Source: Thiotrichales bacterium 19S9-11 (GTDB taxonomy: Bacteria; Pseudomonadota; Gammaproteobacteria; Francisellales; Francisellaceae). From it: DNA of 64,000 nt. The translations under genes were made by a program, and so were the position numbers. This document shows, one piece after another, positions 51,420 to 60,462 of this stretch. The notes beneath the pieces were generated by a model. The model made no database searches, was not told the DNA's origin, and saw only the letters and a program-made list of their open reading frames with translations. The DNA is taken from assembly GCA_021713395.1 (NCBI GenBank), contig JAKJJT010000006.1, forward strand, positions 62,001 to 126,000, in the 5' to 3' direction. Position 1 is the first letter of the stretch. The number at the start of each line of letters is the position of its first letter.

Positions 51420-52568
51420 TTATAGTGCAGATTGTAAGAGATCTTTTTTATCTAATTTTTCCCATGAAAATTCATCACGACCAAAATGACCATAAGCAGC
51501 AGTTGGCTGATAAATTGGCTTGAGTAAATCAAGTGTTTTTGTAATAGCATATGGGCGTAAATCAAAATGCTCTTTAATTAAACCCTCAATGATATAACTA
51601 TCAACTTTTCCAGTGCCAAATGTGTTAATCATAATTGAGGTAGGCTCAGCGACTCCAATAGCATAAGATATTTGAACTTCACAGCGATCAGCCAGTCCAG
51701 CTGCAACAATATTTTTAGCAACGTATCGCCCCATATAAGCTGCTGAGCGATCAACTTTTGAAGGGTCCTTTCCAGAAAAAGCACCGCCGCCATGGTGAGC
51801 TGCGCCGCCATAAGTATCAACAATAATTTTCCTACCAGTAAGACCGCAATCACCTTCTGGGCCTCCAATAACAAAGCGACCAGTAGGGTTAACAAAATAT
51901 TTAATGTTATCATTAAGCCATTTTTCTGGTAAAACAGGCTTAATAATTTCCTCAATGACTCCCTCTTTAATTAAGTCATAACTAACATCTGGCGTGTGCT
52001 GAGTAGAAAGTACAACGGTATCAACACCAACTGGCTTTCCATCAATATAGCGTAGAGTGATTTGGCTTTTTGCATCAGGTCTAAGCCAATTTAACTTATT
52101 GGTTTTCCTTAAGTAAGCTTGGCGCTTAACAAGAAGGTGTGCATAATGTATTGCTGCAGGCATCAGTACGTCTGTTTCATTAGTAGCATAACCAAACATA
52201 ATACCTTGGTCACCCGCACCTTGATTGATGTCAATTTCTCTCTCTACGCCCATAGCAATTTCAGGAGATTGTTTGCCAATAGCATTGATCACTGCACAAG
52301 AGTCACCATCAAATCCCATTTTAGGATCAGTATATCCAATATCGGTGACTACCTTGCGAACTAATGATTCCATATCAACCCAGGTAGATGTATTAATTTC
52401 ACCTGCAAGGAGAACCATGCCTGTTTTTACAAGCGTTTCGCAGGCAACTTTAGCATGAGGGTCGTTAGTAATAATTGCATCCAGTATTGCATCTGAAATT
52501 TGATCTGCAATTTTGTCTGGATGTCCTTCTGATACAGATTCAGAGGTAAATAGAAACTCTTTAGCCAC
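51420..52568 (-). CDS. metK: S-adenosylmethionine synthetase
   Basis: Makes S-adenosylmethionine from ATP and methionine. The 382-residue chain includes [34 protein letters not shown], the signature [20 protein letters not shown], and [19 protein letters not shown] with the P-loop-like lysines. The start is GTG at 52568, with TAGGAGA six bases upstream on the minus strand. The 87-base leader up to the histidine kinase stop holds a short GTGC/GCAC hairpin but no SAM riboswitch that I can fold. Confidence 0.97.
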   Translation of the reverse strand: MAKEFLFTSESVSEGHPDKIADQISDAILDAIITNDPHAKVACETLVKTGMVLLAGEINTSTWVDMESLVRKVVTDIGYTDPKMGFDGDSCAVINAIGKQSPEIAMGVEREIDINQGAGDQGIMFGYATNETDVLMPAAIHYAHLLVKRQAYLRKTNKLNWLRPDAKSQITLRYIDGKPVGVDTVVLSTQHTPDVSYDLIKEGVIEEIIKPVLPEKWLNDNIKYFVNPTGRFVIGGPEGDCGLTGRKIIVDTYGGAAHHGGGAFSGKDPSKVDRSAAYMGRYVAKNIVAAGLADRCEVQISYAIGVAEPTSIMINTFGTGKVDSYIIEGLIKEHFDLRPYAITKTLDLLKPIYQPTAAYGHFGRDEFSWEKLDKKDLLQSAL

Positions 52569-52655
52569 GCTTTTCTCCTAATAATATGTGCCGTCGTTTA
52601 AGCACGCTCGAAAAAAATATGGCATTATCATAACAAAGAGTTTAATGATGATCTA

Positions 52656-53903
52656 TTAAATTTCAGAGATAGTGACAACTAGTCCACCAGTGTTGTTGTT
52701 TTCAAAATTTACTTTCATGTGATGAATTTGTGCAATATGTTTGACAATAGAAAGACCAAGTCCGGTGCCTTTTATTTGTTGGTGGCTCTTTGATTCAACT
52801 CTAAAGAAAGGCTGGCCTAATTTTTTTAATTGTTCTTTTGGCACACCTGGTCCATCGTCTGAAATAGTAATGACTACTTTTGATTCGATGGTCTTATTTA
52901 ATTGGATGGTTGTATTGTTTGCATACTTCTTTGCATTGTGGATTAAATTAGTAATCATTCGTTTAAATAAGTAGTATTCAGTAGGGTAGATACACTCATC
53001 TAATTTAGTTGTAAAGCTAACAGTTTGTTTCTTTGTGTTAGCAGCTGATGCTAACGTTTCGAGTAGTTCCACTAGGTCACTCGGTTCTTTTTCAAGAAAG
53101 TTAAACCCTTTTGCATATTGTAAAGATGTTTTAGATATCTGAGTAATTTCGCTAGTACATTTCAGTAAACTTTTTGCTAAGTTTTGATCTTCTAATAGAT
53201 GTAGTTTTAACTCCAGTTCAGTTAATGGTGTTTTAAGGTCATGAGATAGAGAGCTTAACATTAAAGTTTTTTGATCAACAATCGATTGAACTTCTCGAAT
53301 TAGACTATCAGTTGGATCTGTTGAGAGCTCATTAGCGTTGTTTCTATGCTTTAAGCCTTTTGTCACCCTGAGCTTTAAATTAAAGTTAGATATGTGAATG
53401 AAAATCGTGCAGATAACTAAAAATGATACAAGTAGTATGATTGATGTGATGACGCTTCCCCAATAAGTATCGGGAGCTAAGTGAAAAGAAATATAGACAG
53501 TTATTTTTTGTTTTGGAAAATTTATCTTTAATAAATAGGGATTTTCAATTAATGTTGAGATTTCAAACTCCGCTGATTGGTTGATAGTTGGTGTGTAATG
53601 CTCAAACTGCCATGTTAAGTAGCTATTAAATGTTTGTGCAATTTTATTTGCCTTAGGTAATGTTTTTTGGATGAGTGTATGTCCCAGTTGTTTTGCAGAT
53701 AAGTTAGTAATATTGATTGTGCTTAACTCTTGTTGCATTGTGTTTAAAATTTGGTGGTTATGATGAATGAAAGCTTCAGCTTCCATTGCGCGATTATTTG
53801 CTTGCATCCCAATTAATAAAATAGTCTGCAAAAAGACTAAGACAAAGCATATATAGGTTAGGTGATTGTAGCTGATATAAAATGGTGTTTTTGTTTTTTC
53901 CAT
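52656..53903 (-). CDS. Sensor histidine kinase
   Basis: Two-component membrane sensor of 415 residues. Helix 1 spans about residues 14-33 and helix 2 about 150-171, with a periplasmic sensor of about 115 residues between. A HAMP-like linker leads to the phospho-accepting histidine (His221 in SLSHDLKTPLTELEL). The ATPase domain has the N box NLIHNAKKYANN, G1 ISDDGPGVP and G2 GTGLGLSIVKHIA. It resembles EnvZ/QseC-type kinases. A response-regulator gene lies 1.3 kb upstream on the same strand but is separated by an opposite-strand membrane protein gene; pairing is likely but not proven. Confidence 0.92.
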   Translation of the reverse strand: MEKTKTPFYISYNHLTYICFVLVFLQTILLIGMQANNRAMEAEAFIHHNHQILNTMQQELSTINITNLSAKQLGHTLIQKTLPKANKIAQTFNSYLTWQFEHYTPTINQSAEFEISTLIENPYLLKINFPKQKITVYISFHLAPDTYWGSVITSIILLVSFLVICTIFIHISNFNLKLRVTKGLKHRNNANELSTDPTDSLIREVQSIVDQKTLMLSSLSHDLKTPLTELELKLHLLEDQNLAKSLLKCTSEITQISKTSLQYAKGFNFLEKEPSDLVELLETLASAANTKKQTVSFTTKLDECIYPTEYYLFKRMITNLIHNAKKYANNTTIQLNKTIESKVVITISDDGPGVPKEQLKKLGQPFFRVESKSHQQIKGTGLGLSIVKHIAQIHHMKVNFENNNTGGLVVTISEI

Positions 53904-53968
53904 TATCTATATTTTGATGTTTCAGTGTTTTTTTTTCCTTACTGTTACTATAATACTAGAAAAATAAA

Positions 53969-55243
53969 ATGCACTATGAACAAACGGATTTTATGAATAA
54001 TATCTATTTTTTACGCCTGTTGGTTTGTTTTTTGTTTGGAGGTTTATACGCTTTGGCTTTTATAGCCGTCACTTTGTATGGAAGGCATTTGTTAATATCC
54101 CCCTTTGAATTAACAATTTTTCCTTCAATGGCGCTAGGTAGTTTATTTTGTAGCTTTATTCCAGGAGACCGTTATTTATTAAAGAGATTTAGAGCTCGTT
54201 ATGCATTAAGCGCTACCGTTATTATTGCTTTTTGTTTGGTTTGTTTAACAGTTGTTGCAGCTCGAGTAGAGTTTGTTCACTACCGAAGCACATCTTTGAT
54301 TGTTATTTGTGCTATGATGGGATTGTGCTTAGGTTATTTAAAAGCAGAATATCACGTTAAATTGTTTCAAGTTGTTACTAATAAATTTTCAATGATTTTA
54401 GCTGCTAGCGTATTTTTGTTGGGTATGTTTATAGTATATAGCTTTTTTTATCCGATGGATGTGGTTTTTATTTTAATTCAAGCAACACCGCATTATACGC
54501 CTTTAATTACCTCAGCAATGCTTATTGTTATTTTACTATGGGTGTTAGGAGTCATTGATCAGCGTTTTACTGTAAATACCAATTATTATCAAACACATTA
54601 CATGACAGAAAGTGATACATATCATTCAGAGCAAGTACAATTACAATTAGGTTTTCTGTCAGTATTAGCTATCCAAATTGCATTAACTTGGGGAGCAGCG
54701 TGGACGTTCTATCTGCAAAAGGTATATGACTCAGAGTGGCTTCATCGTGTGGAAGGGAATCTGCGCTACGCTGTATTGATGATGATAGCGGCATTAGTTG
54801 TTATTTTAATTACAGCATTTATTATTAAAGTTTTACCTAGAAAAGTAATGTTTTACTTAATGCAAGGGATTAACTTGTTAGCTATTGTTTCAATATTAAC
54901 GTCTATGTTATTTTTAGGGATGGAATCGGAAATACTTGCCAAGATCTCTGGGTTTGTTTTAGTTGGTGTCTGCACTATGCTTCTGGTTGTTTTTCAATAT
55001 CATGTTGTCGTGTTTTTTAAAGGGCAGCTAATAAGAGCTTTTGTACCAATAGCTATCGGATTATCAAGTTTTTTAATGGCGACTGTTTGGATTACAACCC
55101 CAATCCTAATCACTTACTCTAGCTCAATGCTTGGTTTTTTAATTATTGGTGTTTTAGGGGTGGTTTTATTATTTATTATTGCTTCATTGAGTACGTATAA
55201 GCGTTTAGATCAGGTTAGGATGTCTTACTTAAAGGCAGGATAA
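53969..55243 (+). CDS. Multi-spanning membrane protein, MFS-like, function unknown
   Basis: A 424-residue protein with about 12 hydrophobic segments arranged six and six around a polar loop near residues 200-225 (QRFTVNTNYYQTHYMTESDT). This topology fits the major facilitator superfamily, but I see no family signature and cannot name a substrate. TATAAT at 53949 is a likely -10. That makes the ATG at 53969 nearly leaderless; the ATG at 53993 (MNNIYFLRLLVCFLF) is a good alternative start. It lies between, and opposite to, a histidine kinase and a response regulator, overlapping the latter's 3' end by 15 bases. Confidence 0.78.
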   Translation: MHYEQTDFMNNIYFLRLLVCFLFGGLYALAFIAVTLYGRHLLISPFELTIFPSMALGSLFCSFIPGDRYLLKRFRARYALSATVIIAFCLVCLTVVAARVEFVHYRSTSLIVICAMMGLCLGYLKAEYHVKLFQVVTNKFSMILAASVFLLGMFIVYSFFYPMDVVFILIQATPHYTPLITSAMLIVILLWVLGVIDQRFTVNTNYYQTHYMTESDTYHSEQVQLQLGFLSVLAIQIALTWGAAWTFYLQKVYDSEWLHRVEGNLRYAVLMMIAALVVILITAFIIKVLPRKVMFYLMQGINLLAIVSILTSMLFLGMESEILAKISGFVLVGVCTMLLVVFQYHVVVFFKGQLIRAFVPIAIGLSSFLMATVWITTPILITYSSSMLGFLIIGVLGVVLLFIIASLSTYKRLDQVRMSYLKAG

Positions 55244-56002
55244 TTCTTTTCCATCGTAGACATAGGTAAGATAAGAGTCTAATGTATAGCCTTGAGAGCG
55301 CACTGCTTTGATGGGAGATGCCGCATTATGTCTCTGGGTAAGTTTAGAGCGTAATCTGTGTACGTGAATATTGACATCTCTGGCAATTTCTCCATGGCTA
55401 GATAAGTTTAAATAGCTGGCAATGTCATCTCGACTAAACGTCTTTGCAGGGTCTGATAGTAGTAACTTTAATAAGGCGCTTTCTTTATCTGTTAAATAAG
55501 TTTCAGGATGATCTGGATGAGTTACTAATGATTTTTTAGGGTAATAGCTCCAACGGCCAAACTGAATTTGACTAAAGTCTTCAATATTAACATCGCCAAA
55601 TGAATCAATGCCAGCTTGCCTTGCTGAATGCTTTTCTGTTTTTAGTTTAGTTCGGATGCGTGCTAATAAAACATGTGGATTAAATGGCTTTTCAACATAA
55701 TCATCAGCACCAGCTTCAAAACCAAGTACAGTTTCAGTTGCATCTGTAACACCAGTTAAAAATATGATAGGTACGGATGGTTTTTTCTCTTTTATACGTT
55801 TGCAGATTTCGATACCGTGCATATCTGGTAGCATCATATCTAGTAGAACTAGATCAACTTCATGCTCATTTAATGCATCTAATGCTTCTTCACCATTTGC
55901 CGCTTCATATACTTCAAATAAATAACGCTCAAGAAAACTTCTCAGTGACTCTCGAATGCCCGGCTCATCATCAACCAGCAGTATTTTATACCTTTGATTC
56001 AT
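55229..56002 (-). CDS. OmpR-family response regulator
   Basis: A 257-residue two-component regulator. The receiver domain has the acidic pocket Asp11-Asp12, the phosphorylation site Asp55 (VLLDMMLPDMHG), TGVTDATE, and Lys105 (VEKPFNP). The winged-helix domain (about 145-245) has YLTDKESALLKLLLSDPAKTF and the recognition region DVNIHVHRLRSKL with SQGYTL. The most likely kinase is the one at 52.7-53.9 kb. Francisella has a related orphan-like regulator of the QseB/KdpE type, but I cannot say which this is. Confidence 0.93.
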   Translation of the reverse strand: MNQRYKILLVDDEPGIRESLRSFLERYLFEVYEAANGEEALDALNEHEVDLVLLDMMLPDMHGIEICKRIKEKKPSVPIIFLTGVTDATETVLGFEAGADDYVEKPFNPHVLLARIRTKLKTEKHSARQAGIDSFGDVNIEDFSQIQFGRWSYYPKKSLVTHPDHPETYLTDKESALLKLLLSDPAKTFSRDDIASYLNLSSHGEIARDVNIHVHRLRSKLTQRHNAASPIKAVRSQGYTLDSYLTYVYDGKELSCL

Positions 56003-56201
56003 TTTTTACTATTCCTGTAACTTTTTGTTTAATTTGCGATAATTTTTTTAACACTTTCACAATATTGATTATAATGATGAAATAAAATTTGGTAAATAAA
56101 CAGTCAAGTTTTTTGGCAGAATATTTAATTTTAAGCTGATGTTATGATTATTTAAAAGCACTTTTTTAACAAAAAATGTTTCCTTTATGATTTAAAATGC
56201 G

Positions 56202-56207
56202 TATAAT
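56202..56207 (+). promoter_or_regulatory. Probable -10 of the rpsP operon promoter
   Basis: A perfect TATAAT, 87 bases before the rpsP ATG, in the 290-base gap between the response regulator and rpsP. The -35 at the right spacing (TTTCCT near 56179) is poor. The rest of this gap is AT-rich and shows nothing else I recognise. Confidence 0.55.
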
Positions 56208-56293
56208 TTCCGCTCCAAGTGGTATGGGATTTATTGGATAAGTAAACCATAATAACTTTAAATAAATGAAAAATAAGAAATTGGAGATACTAA

Positions 56294-56821
56294 ATGGTAG
56301 TCATTCGTTTAGCTCGTGGTGGTTCAAAAAAGCGTCCTTTTTATCGTGTGGTTGTAACAGATAGTCGTAACCCACGTGATGGTCGTTTTATTGAGCGAGT
56401 AGGTTTTTTTAACCCTCAGGCTTCTGGTCAAGAAGAAAAGCTTAGATTGGATTTTGAGCGTATTGATTATTGGGTATCGCAGGGCGCTAAAATGTCTGAA
56501 CGTGTTGCTAGCATTGTTAAAAAAGAACGTAAAGCAGCTAATCCTGCTAAAGCAGAAGAGAAGCCAGCAGCTAAAAAAACAGCTGCGAAAAAAGCTGAAA
56601 AAGTAGAAGAGAAAAAGCCAGCAGCTAAAAAAACAACTGCGAAGAAAGCTGAAAAAGTAGAAGAGAAAGAGCCAGCGGCTAAAAAAACAGCTGCGAAAAA
56701 AGCTGAAAAAGTAGAAGAGAAAAAGCCAGCGGCTAAAAAAACAACTGCAAAGAAAGCTGACAAGGTAGAAGAAAAAGCGGATAAGGCTAAAGAAAAATCA
56801 AATTCAGAAGCGGATGCTTAA
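56294..56821 (+). CDS. rpsP: Ribosomal protein S16 with long repetitive Lys/Ala/Glu tail
   Basis: Residues 1-82 form a normal bS16 of the small ribosomal subunit: [39 protein letters not shown] and [16 protein letters not shown]. Typical S16 ends there. Here a further 93 residues follow, including four 18-residue repeats (residues 90-161) of the form [18 protein letters not shown], like histone H1-type tails, and a last charged stretch. The frame is open and ends in a proper stop, so the tail is probably translated. GGAGAT precedes the ATG. It leads the conserved rpsP-rimM-trmD-rplS operon. Confidence 0.96.
   Translation: MVVIRLARGGSKKRPFYRVVVTDSRNPRDGRFIERVGFFNPQASGQEEKLRLDFERIDYWVSQGAKMSERVASIVKKERKAANPAKAEEKPAAKKTAAKKAEKVEEKKPAAKKTTAKKAEKVEEKEPAAKKTAAKKAEKVEEKKPAAKKTTAKKADKVEEKADKAKEKSNSEADA
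56561..56776 (+). repeat. Four 54-bp tandem repeats coding the S16 tail
   Basis: Four in-frame copies of a 54-base unit coding [18 protein letters not shown]. Copies 1 and 3 carry T-A-A, copies 2 and 4 T-T-A, so the array looks like a duplicated 108-base pair of units. Copy 3 starts with Glu instead of Lys, and copy 4 has Asp instead of Glu at position 13. Confidence 0.95.
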
Positions 56822-56849
56822 AGTATAAATCCAGCTTTGGATCATTAAA

Positions 56850-57377
56850 ATGAAATCAAAAAACAATCATGAAAGTATGGTTGTGATTGCAAAAATAGGC
56901 GCACCCTATGGACTAGATGGGGATATGCGCCTTTATATTTTTTGTCAGCCACCAGAAAAAGCAGTAGCGTATAAAACTTGGCATATTCGAATGGAGTCCA
57001 GTCAGTCGTGGCTTCAGTTGAAAGGCGAGGCAGTTTACCAGTTAGGTGAAAAATTTTTAATCCACCTTGAAGCAGTTTCTACGCCTGAAGAAGCAAAAAA
57101 ATATGTAAATGCAGAAATTGGTGTTAAAAGATTAGATTTGCCAGAAGTAGCTGAAGATGAATATTATTGGGCTGATCTGATTGGCTTAGAGGTGTTAAAT
57201 GATCTAAATCAGTATTTGGGGGTCGTTGTCGACTTGATTGAAAGCCCAGGTGCTAATGATGTTTTAGTTGTTAATGATAAAGGATGTGAGCGCTTAATTC
57301 CATTTGTAAATGTTTATATAAAGGAAGTGAATTTTGATGCAAAGCAGATTTTAGTTGACTGGCATTTGGATTATTGA
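56850..57377 (+). CDS. rimM: Ribosome maturation factor RimM
   Basis: Assembly factor for the 30S head, binding protein S19. The 175-residue protein has the N-terminal RimM barrel (MVVIAKIGAPYGLDGDMRLY) and the C-terminal PRC-barrel (YYWADLIGLEVLN, IESPGANDVLVV, RLIPFVNVYIKEV). It stands between rpsP and trmD, the normal order. The start at 56850 leaves nine residues before the conserved region; an in-frame ATG (residue 10) is an alternative. Confidence 0.95.
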   Translation: MKSKNNHESMVVIAKIGAPYGLDGDMRLYIFCQPPEKAVAYKTWHIRMESSQSWLQLKGEAVYQLGEKFLIHLEAVSTPEEAKKYVNAEIGVKRLDLPEVAEDEYYWADLIGLEVLNDLNQYLGVVVDLIESPGANDVLVVNDKGCERLIPFVNVYIKEVNFDAKQILVDWHLDY

Positions 57378-57404
57378 GTTTTATTTAGAAAAGCGAGTAA
57401 TACG

Positions 57405-58148
57405 ATGAAGTTTGGTATTATTAGTATTTTTCCTGAAATTATTCAGGCAGCATTGTCCTATGGTATTATTTCACGAGCGCTAGATAAAAAATTGGTTACT
57501 TGTGATTATTTTAACCCGAGAGATTTTGCAGAAGATAATTATAAAACAATAGATGATCGTCCATTTGGTGGTGGCCCTGGTATGGTTATGCTTTATGAGC
57601 CCATTATTAAAGCAATTCAAGCAGCTAAAGAAGTTGTTGGTCAAGATGCGGTTGTCGTCTATTTGTCACCTCAAGGTGAGTTGTTAGAGCAGGCGCGATT
57701 GAATCAGTTTGCAGGTGGTCAACTAAGTATTATTTTTTTATGTGGGCGTTATGAAGGGATTGATCAGCGAATCATTGATGAGTATGTTGATTATGAAATT
57801 TCAATTGGTGACTATGTGTTAAGTGGAGGAGAGCTTGCTTGTGCTGTCATGTTGGATGGTATGCTTCGTCTTTTGCCTAAAGTTTTAAATAAGGCACTTT
57901 CTTATCAAGAAGATTCATTTTTTGATGGACTTTTGGATTGTCCGCATTATACTAGACCACGTGTTTTATCATCAGGTAGTAAAGTACCAGATGTGCTATT
58001 AAACGGTAATCACGCTGAAATTGAACGTTGGCGGGATATGATGAGACTGGGAAAAACTTATAAAGTTAGGCCTGAGTTAATCGAGCGCCGCTGTTTGTCA
58101 GAATATGAAAGAGTGCTCTTAAATGAGTACTTAAAAAAAGAAAAATAG
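57405..58148 (+). CDS. trmD: tRNA (guanine-N1)-methyltransferase
   Basis: Methylates G37 in tRNAs, preventing frameshifts, using S-adenosylmethionine. The 247-residue SPOUT protein has MKFGIISIFPEII, DDRPFGGGPGMVML, and the trefoil-knot motifs LCGRYEGIDQRI and ISIGDYVLSGGELA, then PHYTRPRVL. All are standard. It follows rimM by 27 bases. Confidence 0.97.
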   Translation: MKFGIISIFPEIIQAALSYGIISRALDKKLVTCDYFNPRDFAEDNYKTIDDRPFGGGPGMVMLYEPIIKAIQAAKEVVGQDAVVVYLSPQGELLEQARLNQFAGGQLSIIFLCGRYEGIDQRIIDEYVDYEISIGDYVLSGGELACAVMLDGMLRLLPKVLNKALSYQEDSFFDGLLDCPHYTRPRVLSSGSKVPDVLLNGNHAEIERWRDMMRLGKTYKVRPELIERRCLSEYERVLLNEYLKKEK

Positions 58149-58185
58149 AAGATGACAAATATGTGCAAATTAAGAGGAATAAAAA

Positions 58186-58533
58186 ATGAAAAATAAACTA
58201 GTTCAAATGATTGAAGATGCTCAAATTAGAGAAGATGTTCCAAAATTTAGAGCAGGTGATACGGTTGTTGTTAACGTTTGGGTTAAAGAAGGTAACCGTC
58301 GTCGTGTTCAGGCTTTTGAAGGCGTTGTAATTGCAATTAAAAATCGTGGCGTTAACTCAGCATTTACTGTCCGTAAAATGTCAGGTGGTGAGGGTGTTGA
58401 GCGTGCTTTTCAGACGCACAGTCCTATTATAGACTCTATAAAAGTTGTTCGCCGTGGTAAAGTGAGACGCGCTAAGTTATACTACTTGCGTGGTCGTACA
58501 GGTAAGGCTGCTCGTATTACAGAGAGAGTATAA
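58186..58533 (+). CDS. rplS: Ribosomal protein L19
   Basis: Large-subunit protein bL19 at the interface with the small subunit. The 115-residue product has the usual sequence [53 protein letters not shown] and the end [22 protein letters not shown] precedes the ATG. It ends the ribosomal operon; xerD follows 32 bases later. Confidence 0.98.
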   Translation: MKNKLVQMIEDAQIREDVPKFRAGDTVVVNVWVKEGNRRRVQAFEGVVIAIKNRGVNSAFTVRKMSGGEGVERAFQTHSPIIDSIKVVRRGKVRRAKLYYLRGRTGKAARITERV

Positions 58534-58565
58534 GATAATATTGTGATAAGGGGACAGTGATTATT

Positions 58566-59459
58566 ATGGATGATCGTTGTCACTCCTTAGTTGAATTGTT
58601 TTCTCAAGATTTATATAGTCTGTATGGTCTCTCTCAAAATACAGTGAAAGCGTATCAATCAGACTTAAATAATTTTTCAAAATATCTAAAAACTAAAAGT
58701 TTTATAGAGGTTCAGCTTGAGGATATTCAAGCATACCTGGATTTCTGCTATCAAAATAAAATGACTAAACAATCAGTAGCTCGTTTTATTTCTTGTCTTA
58801 AAAAATTTTATCAATGGTCTTTGGATCGGCATTATATTAAGTCAGACCCCACAATAAAGCTGATGCTGCCAAGATTAACAAAGTCACTTCCTGACTCTAT
58901 ATCTGAGAAAGATGTTGAAACAATATTAAAAGCACCTGATGTTTCTGTTGCATTAGGGCTTAGAGATAAGGCAATGTTGGAGCTTTTGTATGCAACAGGT
59001 TTAAGAGTTAGCGAGTTAGTTCTTTTGGAGTGTTCTGCTGTTAGTTTATCTCAAGGTGTTATTCGTGTGATAGGTAAGGGTAATAAAGAGCGTATCGTTC
59101 CTATGGGGCAGTGGGCTTTAGAGTGGCTTGAACGTTACATGAGTGATGCTAGAGGCTTTTTATTAGCTGGCGTGAGTGATTCAGAGTATTTGTTTTTAAG
59201 CCAAAAAGGGGGAGCTATGACGCGTCAAGCTTTTTGGTATCGAATTAAGGCCTATGTTAAGGCCTCTGGTGTTAAGGTGAGTATATCGCCACATACATTG
59301 AGGCATGCTTTTGCAACGCACTTGTTAAACCATGGTGCAGACTTAAGGTCAGTTCAGTTGCTTTTAGGGCATAGTAGCATTTCAACAACAACAATTTATA
59401 CGCATGTGGCTAAGGCTAGACTTCAGGCGTTATATCAAATGCATCATCCGCGAGCTTGA
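58566..59459 (+). CDS. xerD: Site-specific tyrosine recombinase XerD
   Basis: With XerC resolves chromosome dimers at dif under FtsK control. The 297-residue protein has the SAM-like N-terminal domain (LSQNTVKAYQSDLNNFSKYL) and a catalytic domain with arginine in LLYATGLRVSELV, lysine in GKGNKERIVPMG, H-x-x-R in SPHTLRHAFATHLLNHG, and the tyrosine in STTTIYTHVAKARL; the end HHPRA matches E. coli XerD. I choose the ATG at 58566, 11 bases after AAGGGGA; a GTG at 58557 would crowd that site. No dif site was seen nearby. Confidence 0.95.
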   Translation: MDDRCHSLVELFSQDLYSLYGLSQNTVKAYQSDLNNFSKYLKTKSFIEVQLEDIQAYLDFCYQNKMTKQSVARFISCLKKFYQWSLDRHYIKSDPTIKLMLPRLTKSLPDSISEKDVETILKAPDVSVALGLRDKAMLELLYATGLRVSELVLLECSAVSLSQGVIRVIGKGNKERIVPMGQWALEWLERYMSDARGFLLAGVSDSEYLFLSQKGGAMTRQAFWYRIKAYVKASGVKVSISPHTLRHAFATHLLNHGADLRSVQLLLGHSSISTTTIYTHVAKARLQALYQMHHPRA

Positions 59460-59770
59460 TTAAGTGCATCAATCAACAAGTCAGTAATTTTACAAGAGAT
59501 TAACATGTCTTTGTGCTTTAGTTCATAGCAGTAGTTTTGTAGTGGTTCACTAAATCCAAAAATAAGCCGCCTTTCAATTTGTTGGATTTGCTTATTTAGT
59601 CGTTCTTTTTGTTTATATAGCCAGTTTAGCTCATCACTTCTTGTGCCTATTAATGCTTTTTGCTGAGGCTGTTTTGTTAGACTTTCTTTTTGTATGGTTT
59701 GTCTTTTTTGAGTTTTTCTTGGGGTGCATAAGCTAAGTTTTTTTCGACCATTAGAGGTTTTATCATTCAT
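59444..59770 (-). CDS. Small basic protein, unknown
   Basis: I do not recognise this 108-residue protein. The first 45 residues are rich in Lys, Arg, Gln and Thr. Residues 46-75 look like a short coiled coil (DELNWLYKQKERLNKQIQQ). The rest (NYCYELKHKDMLISCKITDLL) may be a small folded region with two cysteines. It converges on xerD, overlapping its last 16 bases. No strong ribosome-binding site precedes the ATG. Its size and codon use fit a real gene, but an artefact cannot be excluded. Confidence 0.55.
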   Translation of the reverse strand: MNDKTSNGRKKLSLCTPRKTQKRQTIQKESLTKQPQQKALIGTRSDELNWLYKQKERLNKQIQQIERRLIFGFSEPLQNYCYELKHKDMLISCKITDLLIDALNQARG

Positions 59771-59900
59771 GGGAGTATCTATTTCATTGATTTTTTGGTT
59801 AATAAGATAAATGTCTTTTTGCTAAAATAACAATTGCTTTAGTTATTACTTATTTTACGGCATTTGTTTTAATTTGCCACAACTTCTTGCATTTTTTATT

Positions 59901-59923
59901 AGCTGGCTTTAGAATAGCCAGCT
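59901..59923. promoter_or_regulatory. Inverted repeat in the fis leader
   Basis: AGCTGGCT and AGCCAGCT form a perfect 8-bp stem around a 7-base loop. A T-run lies before it on the plus strand but none after it on either strand, so it is not a standard terminator. It is about 90 bases upstream of fis in a 240-base gap and may be an operator or a leader hairpin. Confidence 0.4.
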
Positions 59924-60010
59924 TAAATAGAAAGACAATGATAATTATGCTTTCTTTGATAGAACTAGGCTTTCATGTTTAACTAAATAATAAAAATAGA
60001 GGGATTGTAA

Positions 60011-60304
60011 ATGCCTGCGACAATGCATTATGGTGCTAAATTAACTGACGATAATGGCACATCTCAAGAAGTTTTGCCTTTGGCGGAATATATAAAAGAA
60101 GTTGTCACTAATTATTTTAAAAGTATGGCTGAAGAGGGTATGGCTCCTCAAAATGTTTATGAATTAATTATGAGTGAAGTAGAGCTTCCTCTAATTGAGG
60201 CTGTTATGGAGTATACGGGTAATAACCAAAGTAAGGCAGCAACAATGTTAGGGTTGAATCGAGGTACATTCCGTAAAAAGCTAGCTCACTATGGTATGTT
60301 ATAA
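60011..60304 (+). CDS. fis: DNA-binding protein Fis
   Basis: Nucleoid protein that bends DNA and activates stable-RNA and recombination sites. The 97-residue product matches E. coli Fis across the dimer core (PLAEYIKEVVTNYFKSM, YELIMSEVELPLIEAVMEY) and the C-terminal helix-turn-helix (GNNQSKAATMLGLNRGTFRKKL). AGAGGGA precedes the ATG. It is not next to dusB as in E. coli; it is a single-gene unit ending in an intrinsic terminator. Confidence 0.95.
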   Translation: MPATMHYGAKLTDDNGTSQEVLPLAEYIKEVVTNYFKSMAEEGMAPQNVYELIMSEVELPLIEAVMEYTGNNQSKAATMLGLNRGTFRKKLAHYGML

Positions 60305-60342
60305 AGCACCTTTATAAAGACAAACTTATTTCAATTTAAATG

Positions 60343-60371
60343 AAAACCGCTCTAGATCAGGCGGTTTTTTT
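60343..60371 (+). terminator. Intrinsic terminator after fis
   Basis: An 8-bp stem (AAAACCGC with GCGGTTTT) closes a 10-base loop and runs into seven T. It lies about 40 bases after the fis stop and before the transaldolase gene. Confidence 0.85.
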
Positions 60372-60462
60372 GTTTGAGGCTAATGAACTTTGCTTATGTT
60401 TGTTTACATCCAAATAAATCATGTTAGTCTATAACTCAAAGTGTACAGAGAAGGTAGTAAAA

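Noticed and set aside
52569-52655. SAM riboswitch before metK
   Set aside because: The 87-base leader has only a short GTGC/GCAC hairpin and no conserved SAM aptamer core that I could fold.
56467-56763. Minus-strand open frame of 98 codons coding an Ala/Phe-rich repetitive protein
   Set aside because: It is the mirror of the rpsP repeat tail; the repeated plus-strand codons keep the reverse frame open. No ribosome site.
59771-60010. A small RNA gene in the 240-base gap before fis
   Set aside because: Only one hairpin is present, with no promoter and terminator pair, so an RNA gene cannot be supported.
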